From CAVXSP01 sp963724645 (GTDB taxonomy: Bacteria > Acidobacteriota > Vicinamibacteria > Vicinamibacterales > SCN-69-37), in the NCBI GenBank assembly GCA_963724645.1, contig CAVRVJ010000007.1, forward strand, positions 124,001 through 188,000: a stretch of DNA of 64,000 nt. Direction: 5' to 3'. Each line of letters starts with the position of its first letter. Positions within the stretch are counted from its first letter, which is position 1. The notes under the pieces were generated by a model. The model was not told the DNA's origin. It ran no database searches and saw only the letters and a program-made list of their open reading frames with translations. Below, one piece after another: positions 7,011 through 15,861 of the stretch. A program made the translations under genes and the position numbers.

Positions 7011-9022
7011 CGCCCTGCCACCGCTTCGGCGACGATCTCCGCAACGTCGCGGATCTGGACGCTCCCGCCGTCGCCCTTGCTGCTCTGCGCGTCGTCGAAC
7101 ATCGTCATGCAGAACGGACAGGCCGTCGCAATCACCTCAGCGCCAGTTGCGACCGCCTCGTCGTAGCGGAGGCTGTTGATCTTCGCGCCGACGCCGACGT
7201 CGAACCACATATTCGCGCCGCCGGCGCCACAGCAGAAACTCTTGTCGTGACTGCGCGGCATCTCGAGCAGTTTCAGCCCGGGTACCGAGTGCAGCACCTC
7301 GCGCGGCGCCGAATAGACGTCGTTGTGCCGGCCCAGGAAACAGGCGTCATGGTAGGTGACCGACTCGAGAGCGGGGTCGCCCGCGACCTTGAGCCTGCCG
7401 TCAGCGATCAGGCTGTTGATGAACTCGCTGTGGTGCAGGACTTCGTAGTGGCCGCCGAACTCGCCGTATTCATTCTTCAGCGTGTTGAAGCAGTGCGGGC
7501 ACTGGGTGATGATCTTCTTCACACCGTAGCGGCCGAGGTTGCGGATGTTTTCGTGCGCGAGCTCCTGGAAGAGCCCTTCCTCGCCGAGCCGCCGGGCGGG
7601 GTCACCCGTACAGCGCTCCTCCGGCCCGAGCACCTTGAACGTGACGCCAGCACTCTGGAGCACGGTGGCGACGGCTCGCGCGACCCGTCTGCCGCGATCG
7701 TCGAAGGCACCCGCGCATCCGACCCAGTAGAGCACTTCGAACTCCGAGTCGGCCTGAACCTGCTCGACCTTCACGGACACGGGCAACCCCGAGGTCCACG
7801 CGAGGCGCTGCTCGGCCGGCATGCTGTACGGGTTGCCGGTACGACGCAGGGTCGTGAGCGTCGCCACCATGTTCGCGTCGAGACGGCTGTCGAGCACCTG
7901 CTTCCGGCGGACGTCCATGATGAGGTCGAGGTGCTGGATGGAGACCGGGCACGCCTCCATGCAGGCGCGGCAGTGGGTGCAGGACCAGCTCGATATCGCC
8001 GGGATCGGCTCGTCGATCGGCGTCTGCCAGCCGGCCGACCCGTTGGTCCCGACGCCGTCGCGCAGCGAGAGGATGAGCTGCTTCGGTGAGAGCGGGCGCT
8101 CGGCCGCATAGGCTGGGCAGACCTCCTGGCACAGACCGCACTCGGTGCAGGCGTCAGCCGCGAGCAGTTGCAGCCACGTGAGGTCAGCGGCCACCTTCGG
8201 CGCGACCTTGACCATCGCGCCCGCCTCGAGATCCGTTAGCGAGAATGGCGTGGTCAGCGCACCTTTCGGTCGCAGGGGACCGAAGAAGATGTTCAGGGGC
8301 GCCGTGATCGTGTGCAGCATGCGCGTGAACGGCATGGTCGCGATGAACGAGAACGTGACGACCGAGTGGAACCACCAGAGGCCAAGGTGCGATCCGGCGA
8401 GCGTGGCTTGGCCGGCCCCGGTGGTCCTCAGGATCGACGCAATGCCGGCGCCCCCCGGCGACCAGTCGTACCAGCCGTAGTAGCCGCGCAGCGCCATGCG
8501 GAAGCCCTCGACGAGAAAGCCGGTCACGCCGAGGACACCGAGGAACGCGAGCGGGAGCCCGTAGCTGCCGCCGGCGATCCGCTTGGGCCGGACGACGTAG
8601 CGCCGGTAGCCCGCGATCCCGACGCCGACGAGCATCAGCAGCCCGAAGACGTTCATCACGACCTTGAAGAGCAAGTAGAAGAGGCCGTGAAAGAAGGAGA
8701 GCGGCCCGTGTTGCTCCACCGCGACAATATCCGTTCCGATGAAGAGGAACAGGAAGCCCCAGAAGATCAGCAGGTGCATCGCGCCCGACGACGGCTGCCT
8801 GCGTAGACGCGGCTGCGCCAATACGTGTGTCGCAAAATAGCGGATGCGCTGCGGGATCTCGGCGAGCTCGAGCCGCCAGACGATCTCGCCGTGCGTCCAG
8901 CGACGCACCCGAGCGAGCACGCCAAGCATGAAGATCGCGATCGAGACGCCGGCGAGCCAGTAGAACAGGGCGTGCTGCCACGGCGGGATGTTTCCGAAGA
9001 TTTCGCGACTGGCGCTGCTCAT
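7007..9022 (-). CDS. Membrane-bound Fe-S oxidoreductase, HdrD/DgcB-like
   Basis: About 671 residues in three parts. The N-terminal third has five or six membrane segments resembling a NarI-type cytochrome b subunit, including LLIFWGFLFLFIGTDI and WWFHSVVTFSFIATMP. Next come two 4Fe-4S motifs, CTECGLCQEVCP and CTHCRACMEACP. Last are two CCG-type domains with GCAGAFDD, TQCPHCFNTLKNEY, YHDACFLGRH, CCGAGGANMW and ACPFCMTMFDD. This is the architecture of Fe-S oxidoreductases that accept electrons from ETF, such as Pseudomonas DgcB. The ATG at 9022 was chosen over a GTG at 9052 because GGAGG precedes it at good spacing. It is the second gene of the operon. Confidence 0.9.
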   Translation of the reverse strand: MSSASREIFGNIPPWQHALFYWLAGVSIAIFMLGVLARVRRWTHGEIVWRLELAEIPQRIRYFATHVLAQPRLRRQPSSGAMHLLIFWGFLFLFIGTDIVAVEQHGPLSFFHGLFYLLFKVVMNVFGLLMLVGVGIAGYRRYVVRPKRIAGGSYGLPLAFLGVLGVTGFLVEGFRMALRGYYGWYDWSPGGAGIASILRTTGAGQATLAGSHLGLWWFHSVVTFSFIATMPFTRMLHTITAPLNIFFGPLRPKGALTTPFSLTDLEAGAMVKVAPKVAADLTWLQLLAADACTECGLCQEVCPAYAAERPLSPKQLILSLRDGVGTNGSAGWQTPIDEPIPAISSWSCTHCRACMEACPVSIQHLDLIMDVRRKQVLDSRLDANMVATLTTLRRTGNPYSMPAEQRLAWTSGLPVSVKVEQVQADSEFEVLYWVGCAGAFDDRGRRVARAVATVLQSAGVTFKVLGPEERCTGDPARRLGEEGLFQELAHENIRNLGRYGVKKIITQCPHCFNTLKNEYGEFGGHYEVLHHSEFINSLIADGRLKVAGDPALESVTYHDACFLGRHNDVYSAPREVLHSVPGLKLLEMPRSHDKSFCCGAGGANMWFDVGVGAKINSLRYDEAVATGAEVIATACPFCMTMFDDAQSSKGDGGSVQIRDVAEIVAEAVAGR

Positions 9023-9095
9023 CCGCGCCTCCGACCAGCGCACGACCACCACGGCTCGGGAGGTGGCCGGGTCATGCGGGAGACACGCCTTGGAC

Positions 9096-11135
9096 CTACA
9101 GCGCGCGAGCCGCGAGCTCGCCCTCGCGGACGGCCGCCTGCGCGTCGCGCGGGGCGACGCAGTCGCCGACGCGGACGATCTCCTTCACTTTGCCCTTGAG
9201 ACGGAAGTAGAGGTCGTCGCTGGCCTTGTTGTAGAAGCAGAGGACGACCGTGTCGTAGTCCTCCTGTCGCTGCTCGTTTGTGAACGCATGGAACAGCGTG
9301 ACGGTCTTGCCGTTGATGCCGAGGAAACCGGTCATCGGCGTGAGCTTCACGCCGAGCGTGAACAGCTTCCCGTAGAGGATGCCGATCGAGTTGCCGCCGA
9401 TCCTCGTGCCCGCGTAAAAGAGCGAGCTGATGATCTCGACGTTCTTGCCCTGCTCGGCCAGGTAGACGGCGGTCGACATGACCTTCCAGTTCGATTCGCC
9501 GTCCTCGACGAGCAGCACCCTCTGGCCGACGCGCTCCGGATGCAGAATGGCGTCCCTCGCGAACAGCACGTTCTCCTGTTCGACGCCTGGATGCGAGGTG
9601 ATGTCCGGTCGGATGTTCTGGTAGCCGAGTGTCCGCGGCACGGAGCCCGTCGCGACGACGACGGCGTCCGGGTGCATGGCGAGGATCGACTCGACTGTCG
9701 CCTCCGTATTCAGCGTGATTTTGGCGGGCAGTTTCTTGAGTTGGGTGTCCAGGTAGCGGATGATGCCGCGGAACTCTTCCCGCATCGGCACCTTCGCCGC
9801 GGTCAGCACCTCGCCGCCCAGCGCGTCTCCCTTTTCGATCAGCGTCACGTCGTGACCGCGCCGGGCCGCGACCTCGGCCGCCTTCATGCCGGCGGGGCCA
9901 CCGCCGACGACGACGACCTTCTTTCGAGTCGTCGCAGGCTTCAGCGTGCCGATGCCGAGCGTCTGCTCCTCACCGGCCGCCGGGTTGTGGATACAGCCGA
10001 CGTGCATCATCTTGTAGACGGTGTCGATGCAGCCTTGATTGCACCCGATGCATTCGCGAATGTCGTCGAGGCGGCCTTCCCTGGCCTTCGTCACCACCTC
10101 GGGATCGGCGATGTGCGCGCGGGTCATCGCCACCATGTCCGCGATTCCCTCGGCAAGGACGCGTTCGGCGAGGACGGGATCGATGATGCGGCCGACCGCA
10201 AAGATCGGCAGCCGTTCAACCGCTTCGCGGATTCCCGAGGCGAGCGGCAGAAACACCCCGTGCGGGTGTTGCATGTCAGGCACGATGTTGTTGGACGAGT
10301 AAAAGGTGCCGGCCTTCACGGTGATGTAGTCGACCGACGTCCCTTTCTCGATCTCGCGCGCGATCACCTTGGTATCGGAGAGTGTGAGCCCGTGCGGGGT
10401 GAACTCGTCGCCCACGAGCTGCATGCCGACGACGAAGTCCTCTCCCACGGCGGCGCGAATGCGCTTGATGGTCTCCTTCAGGAACCGCATGCGATTCTCG
10501 AGCGAGCCGCCCCACTGGTCCTCGCGGCGGTTGCTGTACGGCGAGAGGAACTGCGCGATCAGATAACCGCCGTACGATGAATGGATCTCGACGCCGTCGA
10601 AGCCGCCCTCGCGTGCCCGCACGGCCGTATCGGCAAAGCCTTGAAGAATCTCCTCGATGTCCTTATCTTCCGCCTGCTTCGGCACCTCAAGCATCGCGGG
10701 GCAGGGGATGTCGCTCGAGCTGATGAGCGGCAGCTTCGAGAACGTGCTCATTGATTGACGACCAAGGTGGGCGAGCTGGCAGAACATCTTCGCGCCGTGC
10801 GCGTGGACGCGGTCGGTGATCATCCTGTACTTCGGAATGATCGCGTCGTCGTAGCCCCGCTCCGCCGCAGGGAAGAGCAGGCTGTTCTCGTGGACCATGT
10901 TCAACGCCATGACGATGAGCGCCACGCCGCCCTTCGCCCGCTCGGCGAAGTACGCCGCTTGCCGCTCAGTCGGCATCCCTTGCTCCGCAAAGCACGTCAG
11001 GTGCGCCGACACCATCACGCGATTGCGGAACTCGACGTTGCGGATCTTGAAGGGGGTAAAGAGATGCTCGAACTGTGCTGGCAATGTGGAACCCACTCCA
11101 GGCGCGCTGGCCCGCCCTCGCGGCGGCGTCGCCAC
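9096..11135 (-). CDS. Two-domain NADH:flavin oxidoreductase, DgcA/dienoyl-CoA reductase family
   Basis: A 679-residue protein. Residues 20-350 form the Old Yellow Enzyme barrel (EHLFTPFKIRNVEFRNRVMVSAH; EIHSSYGGYLIAQFLSP). Cysteines at 362, 365, 369 and 381 (CIGCNQGC, then VGC) bind a 4Fe-4S cluster as in trimethylamine dehydrogenase. Residues 400-679 hold a FAD/NAD-binding domain starting VVVVGGGPAGMKAAE. The same family includes 2,4-dienoyl-CoA reductase and the demethylases for dimethylglycine and stachydrine. The gene order with a membrane Fe-S protein and ETF favours oxidative N-demethylation; the substrate is inferred, not shown. The start is GTG with AGAGG upstream. Confidence 0.88.
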   Translation of the reverse strand: MATPPRGRASAPGVGSTLPAQFEHLFTPFKIRNVEFRNRVMVSAHLTCFAEQGMPTERQAAYFAERAKGGVALIVMALNMVHENSLLFPAAERGYDDAIIPKYRMITDRVHAHGAKMFCQLAHLGRQSMSTFSKLPLISSSDIPCPAMLEVPKQAEDKDIEEILQGFADTAVRAREGGFDGVEIHSSYGGYLIAQFLSPYSNRREDQWGGSLENRMRFLKETIKRIRAAVGEDFVVGMQLVGDEFTPHGLTLSDTKVIAREIEKGTSVDYITVKAGTFYSSNNIVPDMQHPHGVFLPLASGIREAVERLPIFAVGRIIDPVLAERVLAEGIADMVAMTRAHIADPEVVTKAREGRLDDIRECIGCNQGCIDTVYKMMHVGCIHNPAAGEEQTLGIGTLKPATTRKKVVVVGGGPAGMKAAEVAARRGHDVTLIEKGDALGGEVLTAAKVPMREEFRGIIRYLDTQLKKLPAKITLNTEATVESILAMHPDAVVVATGSVPRTLGYQNIRPDITSHPGVEQENVLFARDAILHPERVGQRVLLVEDGESNWKVMSTAVYLAEQGKNVEIISSLFYAGTRIGGNSIGILYGKLFTLGVKLTPMTGFLGINGKTVTLFHAFTNEQRQEDYDTVVLCFYNKASDDLYFRLKGKVKEIVRVGDCVAPRDAQAAVREGELAARAL

Positions 11136-11171
11136 GGACCTCTCGCCGCGAGTCTAAGACGGTCCGTCGGA

Positions 11172-11214
11172 CGCAACTGACAGAAAAAGGCCAATTACTG
11201 ATACGATTCGGCCA
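11172..11214. promoter_or_regulatory. Operator-like box 1 between demethylase operon and araC-type gene
   Basis: 43 bases here match 12246-12288 read on the opposite strand at 38 positions. The exact core is AAAAAGGCCAATTACT. The box contains GGCCAAT and, about ten bases further, ATTCGGCC, an imperfect dyad. It lies 37 nt upstream of the minus-strand flavin oxidoreductase start and 35 nt upstream of the plus-strand AraC gene. The likely binder is the AraC-family regulator encoded alongside. Confidence 0.6.
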
Positions 11215-11248
11215 GATCTGCTGTCCGTGATGGCTCCTGGAGCATAGA

Positions 11249-12226
11249 TTGAAGGCGCTTTTCGAACACGTGACGTTCCCGAGCGGCTGCTCGATTCGCG
11301 TGTATCACCGACAGATCCCGGCGATTCCTTTCGAGTGGCACCACCACCCGGAGTACGAACTGACGCTGACGCTGAATAGCCGAGGCTGGCGGTTCATCGG
11401 GGATCACATCGGTGCGTACGATTCGCAAGACTTGGTTTTGGTTCCCTCCGACATGCCTCACACTTGGGCCTCGACGGCAGCGATCGACGAGACCCGGCCG
11501 CACACGGCGATAGTCATTTGGTTCACCAAGGCGTGGGCCCTGCGACTCGCCGACGTGTGTCCTGAATTTTTGTCGGTGGGCAAACTGCTGGGCCGGGCGG
11601 CACCCGGCCTGCACTTCGCCGCGCCAGCGGGAGCTCGCGTGGAGGCACGGCTGACGCAGTTGTTGGCAGATTCATCCCGGGAACGTCTCCAAACGGCACT
11701 CGAATTACTCACCGAGTTGAGCGACACGAAGGCGACTCCGCTCGCGACGCACACGACTTCGTGGCCCATGGCTTCGGACGAGTCATTGCAGTTGACCCGT
11801 GTCCTTGCTGTCCTTCACACGCGGTTCGCCGAAGCGATTCGCGTGGAGGATCTCTGCGCCGCGGGCAACCTGTCGCCGCGAACATTGCACCGGCTATTCG
11901 TGCGCCACTTGGGAGAGAACGTCAGTGAATACCTAGGCAGACTGCGTGTCGGTCGGGCCTGCATGCTCCTGGCGGAAACAGACCGGCCGATCAGCCTGAT
12001 CGCGGCTGAGGCCGGATTCTCAAACCTGTCGAACTTCAATCGTCGATTCCTGGAGACTCGGCATGTGACGCCGAGGGACTTTCGGCGCTTTGTCTCGAAG
12101 CACGGTCGAATGCCGGACGCTTACGCGGCAGGAGACTTGACGAAGCGATCCCCCTCCTTGGAGACACGGCGAAACGCCCGTCTCAAGGGTCGGCCCCCCC
12201 TCTCGCGCATCAGACACGCAAAATAG
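11249..12226 (+). CDS. AraC-family transcription regulator
   Basis: A 325-residue protein. The N-terminal part is a cupin-like sensing domain (EWHHHPEYELTLTLNSRGWRFIGDHIG, then DLVLVPSDMPHTW). The C-terminal part is a double helix-turn-helix AraC domain (RVEDLCAAGNLSPRTLHRLFVRHLGENVSEYL and ISLIAAEAGFSNLSNFNRRFLETRHVTPRDFRR). The start is TTG with GGAG upstream. It is divergent from the demethylase operon, 113 nt away, and two near-identical boxes flank it, so it probably controls that operon, itself and the DUF1479 gene. The last about 40 residues are basic and unlike the family. Confidence 0.92.
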   Translation: MKALFEHVTFPSGCSIRVYHRQIPAIPFEWHHHPEYELTLTLNSRGWRFIGDHIGAYDSQDLVLVPSDMPHTWASTAAIDETRPHTAIVIWFTKAWALRLADVCPEFLSVGKLLGRAAPGLHFAAPAGARVEARLTQLLADSSRERLQTALELLTELSDTKATPLATHTTSWPMASDESLQLTRVLAVLHTRFAEAIRVEDLCAAGNLSPRTLHRLFVRHLGENVSEYLGRLRVGRACMLLAETDRPISLIAAEAGFSNLSNFNRRFLETRHVTPRDFRRFVSKHGRMPDAYAAGDLTKRSPSLETRRNARLKGRPPLSRIRHAK

Positions 12227-12245
12227 CGCGCGCCGGCAGCCGGAT

Positions 12246-12288
12246 TGTCCGAATGGTATTAGTAATTGGCCTTTTTCCGTCAGTCGCG
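12246..12288. promoter_or_regulatory. Operator-like box 2 upstream of the DUF1479 gene
   Basis: This inverted copy of box 1 lies 30 nt before the DUF1479 start. In the direction of its own gene the match to the demethylase promoter extends beyond the box, including a shared TAGACTCGCG just before each start codon. Orientation and distance relative to the gene are therefore preserved at both promoters, as expected for paired activator sites rather than chance repeats. Confidence 0.6.
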
Positions 12289-12318
12289 CCTCAGGAGCCG
12301 CCCTAGACTCGCGCCAGC

Positions 12319-13548
12319 ATGTCGGGCGCAGAGGGTGAGATCCGAGAGCAGATCGTCGCGTTCAAGCGCAAGGTCGCGCCCAATCGCGAGGTATTGAAAC
12401 GCGCCTACGCTGACGTCAAGGACCACGTCAGACGAGCCGCCGACAACATCATCAAGAGTGTGGCCGCCGGGCGTGCCGTGGTGCCTGAGATCAATTACGG
12501 TGACATACGAGATAACAGGGTATCGGAGGCTGTCCGTCAGTTGGTTCGGGATACCGGCTGCGCGGTGGTCCGCGGCGTGTTCCCTGAAGATCTCGCGCGC
12601 GACTGGTTTGCCGAACTCGGTGAGTACCTCGACACGAACCACTACGAGGAACGGGAAGTCGAGAAACGTAGCCTGGATAACTACTTCTCTGCGCTGAAAA
12701 CGGGGAGGCCGCAAATCTTCAACGTGTACTGGTCGAAGCCCCAGGTCATGGCGCGGCAGGACGTGAGTCTCGCCGAGACACGTGCGTTCCTCGATCGCCT
12801 GTGGGAATACGAAGGGGTCTTCAATCCCGATCGGCAATGCACCTATGCCGATCGTGTTCGTCGGCGACAGCCCGGTGACAAGACTCTTGGTCTCTCTCCC
12901 CATATGGACGCGGGCACCGTCGAGCGCTGGATCGACCCTGGCTATCAAAAGGTGTACGAGCACATCTTCGCTGGCGACTGGCGTGGGTACGACCCCTTCG
13001 ACGCGACGCATCGGTTGAAGACCCACGAGATTCCGTCGCCGGCGGTGTGCAGCATGTTTCGCACCTACCAAGGCTGGACCGCACTGACACGCCAAGGTCC
13101 GAAGGACGGCACGCTGCGTCTCATTCCGATTGCAGCGGGTATTAGCTACGTGCTGCTTCGTGCTCTTCAGGACGACGTAGACGAAGCCGACCTGTGCGGA
13201 GCGGCTGCAGGCCGAGCGCTTGGGGTCAGCCCGGAGTGGCACGCGGATCTCATCGCCGCGTTAGTCTCGATCCCGGAGGTTCTGCCTGGGGACACCGTGT
13301 TCTGGCATACGGATATCTGCCATGCGGTCGGCGACAGGCACGAGGGCAGCGAGTACGCCAGCGTCATCTACATCGGATCAGCGCCCGACTGCGCGAAGAA
13401 TCGCGCCTACCTTCCGAAACAGCGAGAAGCGTTCCTGCAAGGCCGTTCGGCTCCTGACTTCGCGGCCATGGACTTAGAGGTTGACTTCAAAGGGCGCGCG
13501 ACCGCAGCGGATTTGACGGATCTCGGACGCGCCCAGATGGGCTTCTGA
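12319..13548 (+). CDS. DUF1479 protein, putative Fe(II)/2-oxoglutarate oxygenase
   Basis: A 409-residue protein of the DUF1479 family (E. coli YbiU relatives). Conserved parts include GCAVVRGVFPEDLARDW, PHMDAGTVERW (an HxD pair) and DTVFWHTDICHAVG with the distal histidine, matching the metal-binding facial triad of non-haem iron oxygenases. The biochemical role of the family is not established. Its promoter shares an operator-like box with the demethylase operon, so it may act on the same N-methyl compound or a breakdown product. It is the last intact gene before the right island end. Confidence 0.88.
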   Translation: MSGAEGEIREQIVAFKRKVAPNREVLKRAYADVKDHVRRAADNIIKSVAAGRAVVPEINYGDIRDNRVSEAVRQLVRDTGCAVVRGVFPEDLARDWFAELGEYLDTNHYEEREVEKRSLDNYFSALKTGRPQIFNVYWSKPQVMARQDVSLAETRAFLDRLWEYEGVFNPDRQCTYADRVRRRQPGDKTLGLSPHMDAGTVERWIDPGYQKVYEHIFAGDWRGYDPFDATHRLKTHEIPSPAVCSMFRTYQGWTALTRQGPKDGTLRLIPIAAGISYVLLRALQDDVDEADLCGAAAGRALGVSPEWHADLIAALVSIPEVLPGDTVFWHTDICHAVGDRHEGSEYASVIYIGSAPDCAKNRAYLPKQREAFLQGRSAPDFAAMDLEVDFKGRATAADLTDLGRAQMGF

Positions 13549-13722
13549 CGTTTCAACCGCCGTTCGTGGTGCGTCTGATGCTTATGCTGCTCGTCTAGCG
13601 TGTCCCCGGCGTCGGGTTGGAGACTAGAACCCATGCTGAATTTGATCCCCTGGACGGTCTGGTTACGCCGCCAGCGTGACACTCCATTGCCCACCAATTC
13701 GCGTCGCTCGTCCTCGCCTAGC

Positions 13723-13890
13723 CTAAGCGCGAACGAGCTTCGCCACGGCGGCCGCTTTGATCTCCGGGGCGAGATGGGCGTACCTGAGCGTCATCTTGAG
13801 ATCGGCATGGCCGAGGAGTTCTCGGACGGTATTGAGATCGACGCCTGACTGCACGAGGCGTGACGCGAAGTGATGCCGGAGCGCACGCAT
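13723..13890 (-). pseudogene. Tyrosine recombinase (phage integrase) C-terminal remnant
   Basis: The 55 codons read MRALRHHFASRLVQSG, then VDLNTVRELLGHADLKMTLRYAHLAPEIKAAAVAKL. These are the HxxR box, the second catalytic histidine (LLGH) and the nucleophile tyrosine (TLRYAHL) of phage-type integrases. The upstream sequence does not continue the family in any frame, so at least the N-terminal three quarters are lost. It sits about 250 bp inside the right tRNA-end repeat, where an island integrase usually lies. Confidence 0.85.
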
Positions 13891-14138
13891 AGCAAGACCT
13901 CACTGCACCCCCACAGCACCCCAGCGGGCCCGGCGGGACGAACAAGCGACCCGCTCTCGGCCCACCGCGGAGGTTTCTGGTTCAAAACCGGGGGTGCATT
14001 AGGGGTGCACGAGCCGTGATTCAGGGTCGCCCGCTGCAACCGACCGTACCAGACGATTGCTCAAAAACACCAGTGCTCATCGTAGTTCTTGATGATGCCG
14101 TGCGATCACGCGTGAGGCCGTGTGACGCGTTTTTCACT

Positions 14139-14182
14139 TTCGCAACGCGGAGGTCGCGAGTTCGAGCCTCGCGCCGTCCACC
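14139..14182 (+). repeat. Right 44-bp direct repeat: tRNA 3' end, putative attR
   Basis: Identical to 3506-3549, in the same orientation, 10,633 bases apart. This copy continues with A, giving a complete CCA end (GTCCACCA). No 5' part of a tRNA is found in the 100 bases upstream, so the intact tRNA gene used as target is either elsewhere or destroyed. Confidence 0.7.
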
Positions 14183-14245
14183 AAATCTCCTCGGAATTTC
14201 GCAGGAAGCTTTGGCCGAGCGGGCCGGCCGGCGCGCGGGCTGCCT

Positions 14246-15781
14246 TCACAATCCGGAGCTCTGGCCCTTCGATCTCAGGATCCGGATCTTGATACCGAGT
14301 TCCTGGCTGAGGGCGACCATCTCGTCGAACACGTCGCCGTATGCGACTGCGATGTGGTTGGACAGGTAGTGGGCCATGATCGTGTCCCGTCCCACGCCAA
14401 GATCGGCCGCCATGAACGGCCACTGGCGCGTCGTGCCCTGCCACCACGCATCACGGGTGGCCGGCGGCAGCCGCACGACTTCGCCGCGGCCGATGTCCAT
14501 CCACATCACGCCATCCTTGATATAGGCCCGGGCCCAGGTCATCGGCCCGGGCAGGCTCTCGCCCGTAAACGTCCCGCCGGCGACCGGGAAGTAGGCCGCC
14601 GGCTGGCGGTAACTGTGCACGCCGCGCAACGTATCCGGGTCCTGGTTGAACGCATACGCGCCGCACGATCCGCTGTTGAGCAGGACCCAGAGAAAGCGGC
14701 CATCGTGCTCGGCGCCCCATCGGACGTCGTGGAACATCACGCCTTGATGCAGGCCCTTCTTCTTCAGGACCCGCTTCATCATCTCCATCGGCACGGCGTT
14801 GCCTTGATCGGCCTCGGTGGCGCAGACGATCGTGTCGCCGTTGCCTTCCGGACGGCACGTCGAATTGAAGAGGCCTTCGGCGAAATCTGACGGCGGTCGA
14901 AGAGGAAGGAGGCCGAGCTGGTACTGCCAGCCCAGACAATCGGCCTTGTATTCATCGATCAAGTCCTGGACAACGAGATAGTCGCGGAGCTGCTCGTGGG
15001 TGGAGGTCTCGGTGAAGTCTTCCGCATGGCGCTCGCGCCAGTGAAACGTCACGCCTTTGTCCCGTACGAACGCGAACGCGGCGTCAATGCGCTTTGCGTC
15101 AATGCGAGGACCGCGATCGAGGATCCAGGCTTGATCGATCTTGTGCTCCGCGAACCCATGCCGGGGGAGGATGCGGGGCCCGAAGTAGCCGTTGATCATG
15201 CCCATCGAGGTGTCGCCCAGCATGAGGATCAACGCGTGCCGGGCGCGGAGGTCGTCCGCCACCTGGCGCGCGAGCGTGCGGGCGCCGGGCGCGACAGGCA
15301 CGTCATAGGCAAGATCCTGATGCCCGTATCTCACGGCGCCTGTGCTGCACCACTCCTCGAGATGCGTCATGAACGCCTCGTCGCAGGTCCAGTCCGCAGC
15401 CGTCGTCCAGATACGCGAGAACGGCCGGCCGAGCATCTCCAGGCACGCCCCGGTGTTCAGGAGGCCCACAAGGCCGGGCCATTGGCCTGAGAAATTGCTG
15501 GCTAGGAGCAGGGGATTGTCCTTGCCGACGACCCCCTCGGTCGTATGCGGACCGTAGAACCAATGGACGCACACGCCGATCATCGGATCGCGCACAGGTC
15601 CGAGCTTCTCGATCGACTCGTGCGGCTTTGAGAGAAACCCGGGAATCCGATAGCTCTGCCGGCCGAGCTTTGCCAGCGCCTGCTCGATCTGCCGCGTCGC
15701 CTCCTCGGCATTCGGCAGGGCGAGCTCGTTAGGCTTCTGACGAAGGTCCCCGGGCCAGAACAAGGCGATGCGCTGGGTCAT
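14246..15781 (-). CDS. L-fucose/L-arabinose isomerase-like protein
   Basis: A protein of about 511 residues. MTQRIALFWPGDL begins a Rossmann-like N-terminal domain, and the long C-terminal part (CRPEGNGDTIVCATEADQGNAVPMEMM; GVMFHDVRWG) resembles the fucose/arabinose isomerase family. I cannot assign the metal ligands with certainty. It is divergent from an RbsB/RbsA/RbsC-type sugar ABC transporter whose first gene starts 81 nt away, which supports a role in sugar use. The start MTQRI is preferred over an upstream in-frame start because family similarity begins there. Confidence 0.7.
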   Translation of the reverse strand: MTQRIALFWPGDLRQKPNELALPNAEEATRQIEQALAKLGRQSYRIPGFLSKPHESIEKLGPVRDPMIGVCVHWFYGPHTTEGVVGKDNPLLLASNFSGQWPGLVGLLNTGACLEMLGRPFSRIWTTAADWTCDEAFMTHLEEWCSTGAVRYGHQDLAYDVPVAPGARTLARQVADDLRARHALILMLGDTSMGMINGYFGPRILPRHGFAEHKIDQAWILDRGPRIDAKRIDAAFAFVRDKGVTFHWRERHAEDFTETSTHEQLRDYLVVQDLIDEYKADCLGWQYQLGLLPLRPPSDFAEGLFNSTCRPEGNGDTIVCATEADQGNAVPMEMMKRVLKKKGLHQGVMFHDVRWGAEHDGRFLWVLLNSGSCGAYAFNQDPDTLRGVHSYRQPAAYFPVAGGTFTGESLPGPMTWARAYIKDGVMWMDIGRGEVVRLPPATRDAWWQGTTRQWPFMAADLGVGRDTIMAHYLSNHIAVAYGDVFDEMVALSQELGIKIRILRSKGQSSGL

Positions 15782-15861
15782 GACCGGTGACGCATGGTGG
15801 GCGAACAGCATAGCGGATTCGGAACCTTGACACTCTGATTCGTTTCAGGTCTTGTACCGCC

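Larger units (their letters stand above)
13549..14245. other. Right island end: remnants only
   Basis: About 700 bases without an intact gene. They contain the integrase C-terminal remnant (13723-13890), the tRNA-end repeat (14139-14182), and directly after it a short frame reading LGISQEALAERAG (14186-14224) that resembles an XRE helix-turn-helix. The rest shows nothing recognisable. Confidence 0.55.

Noticed and set aside
14139..14182. Complete tRNA gene at the right repeat
   Set aside because: Only the 3' half is present. The upstream sequence does not provide a matching acceptor strand, D arm or paired anticodon stem.
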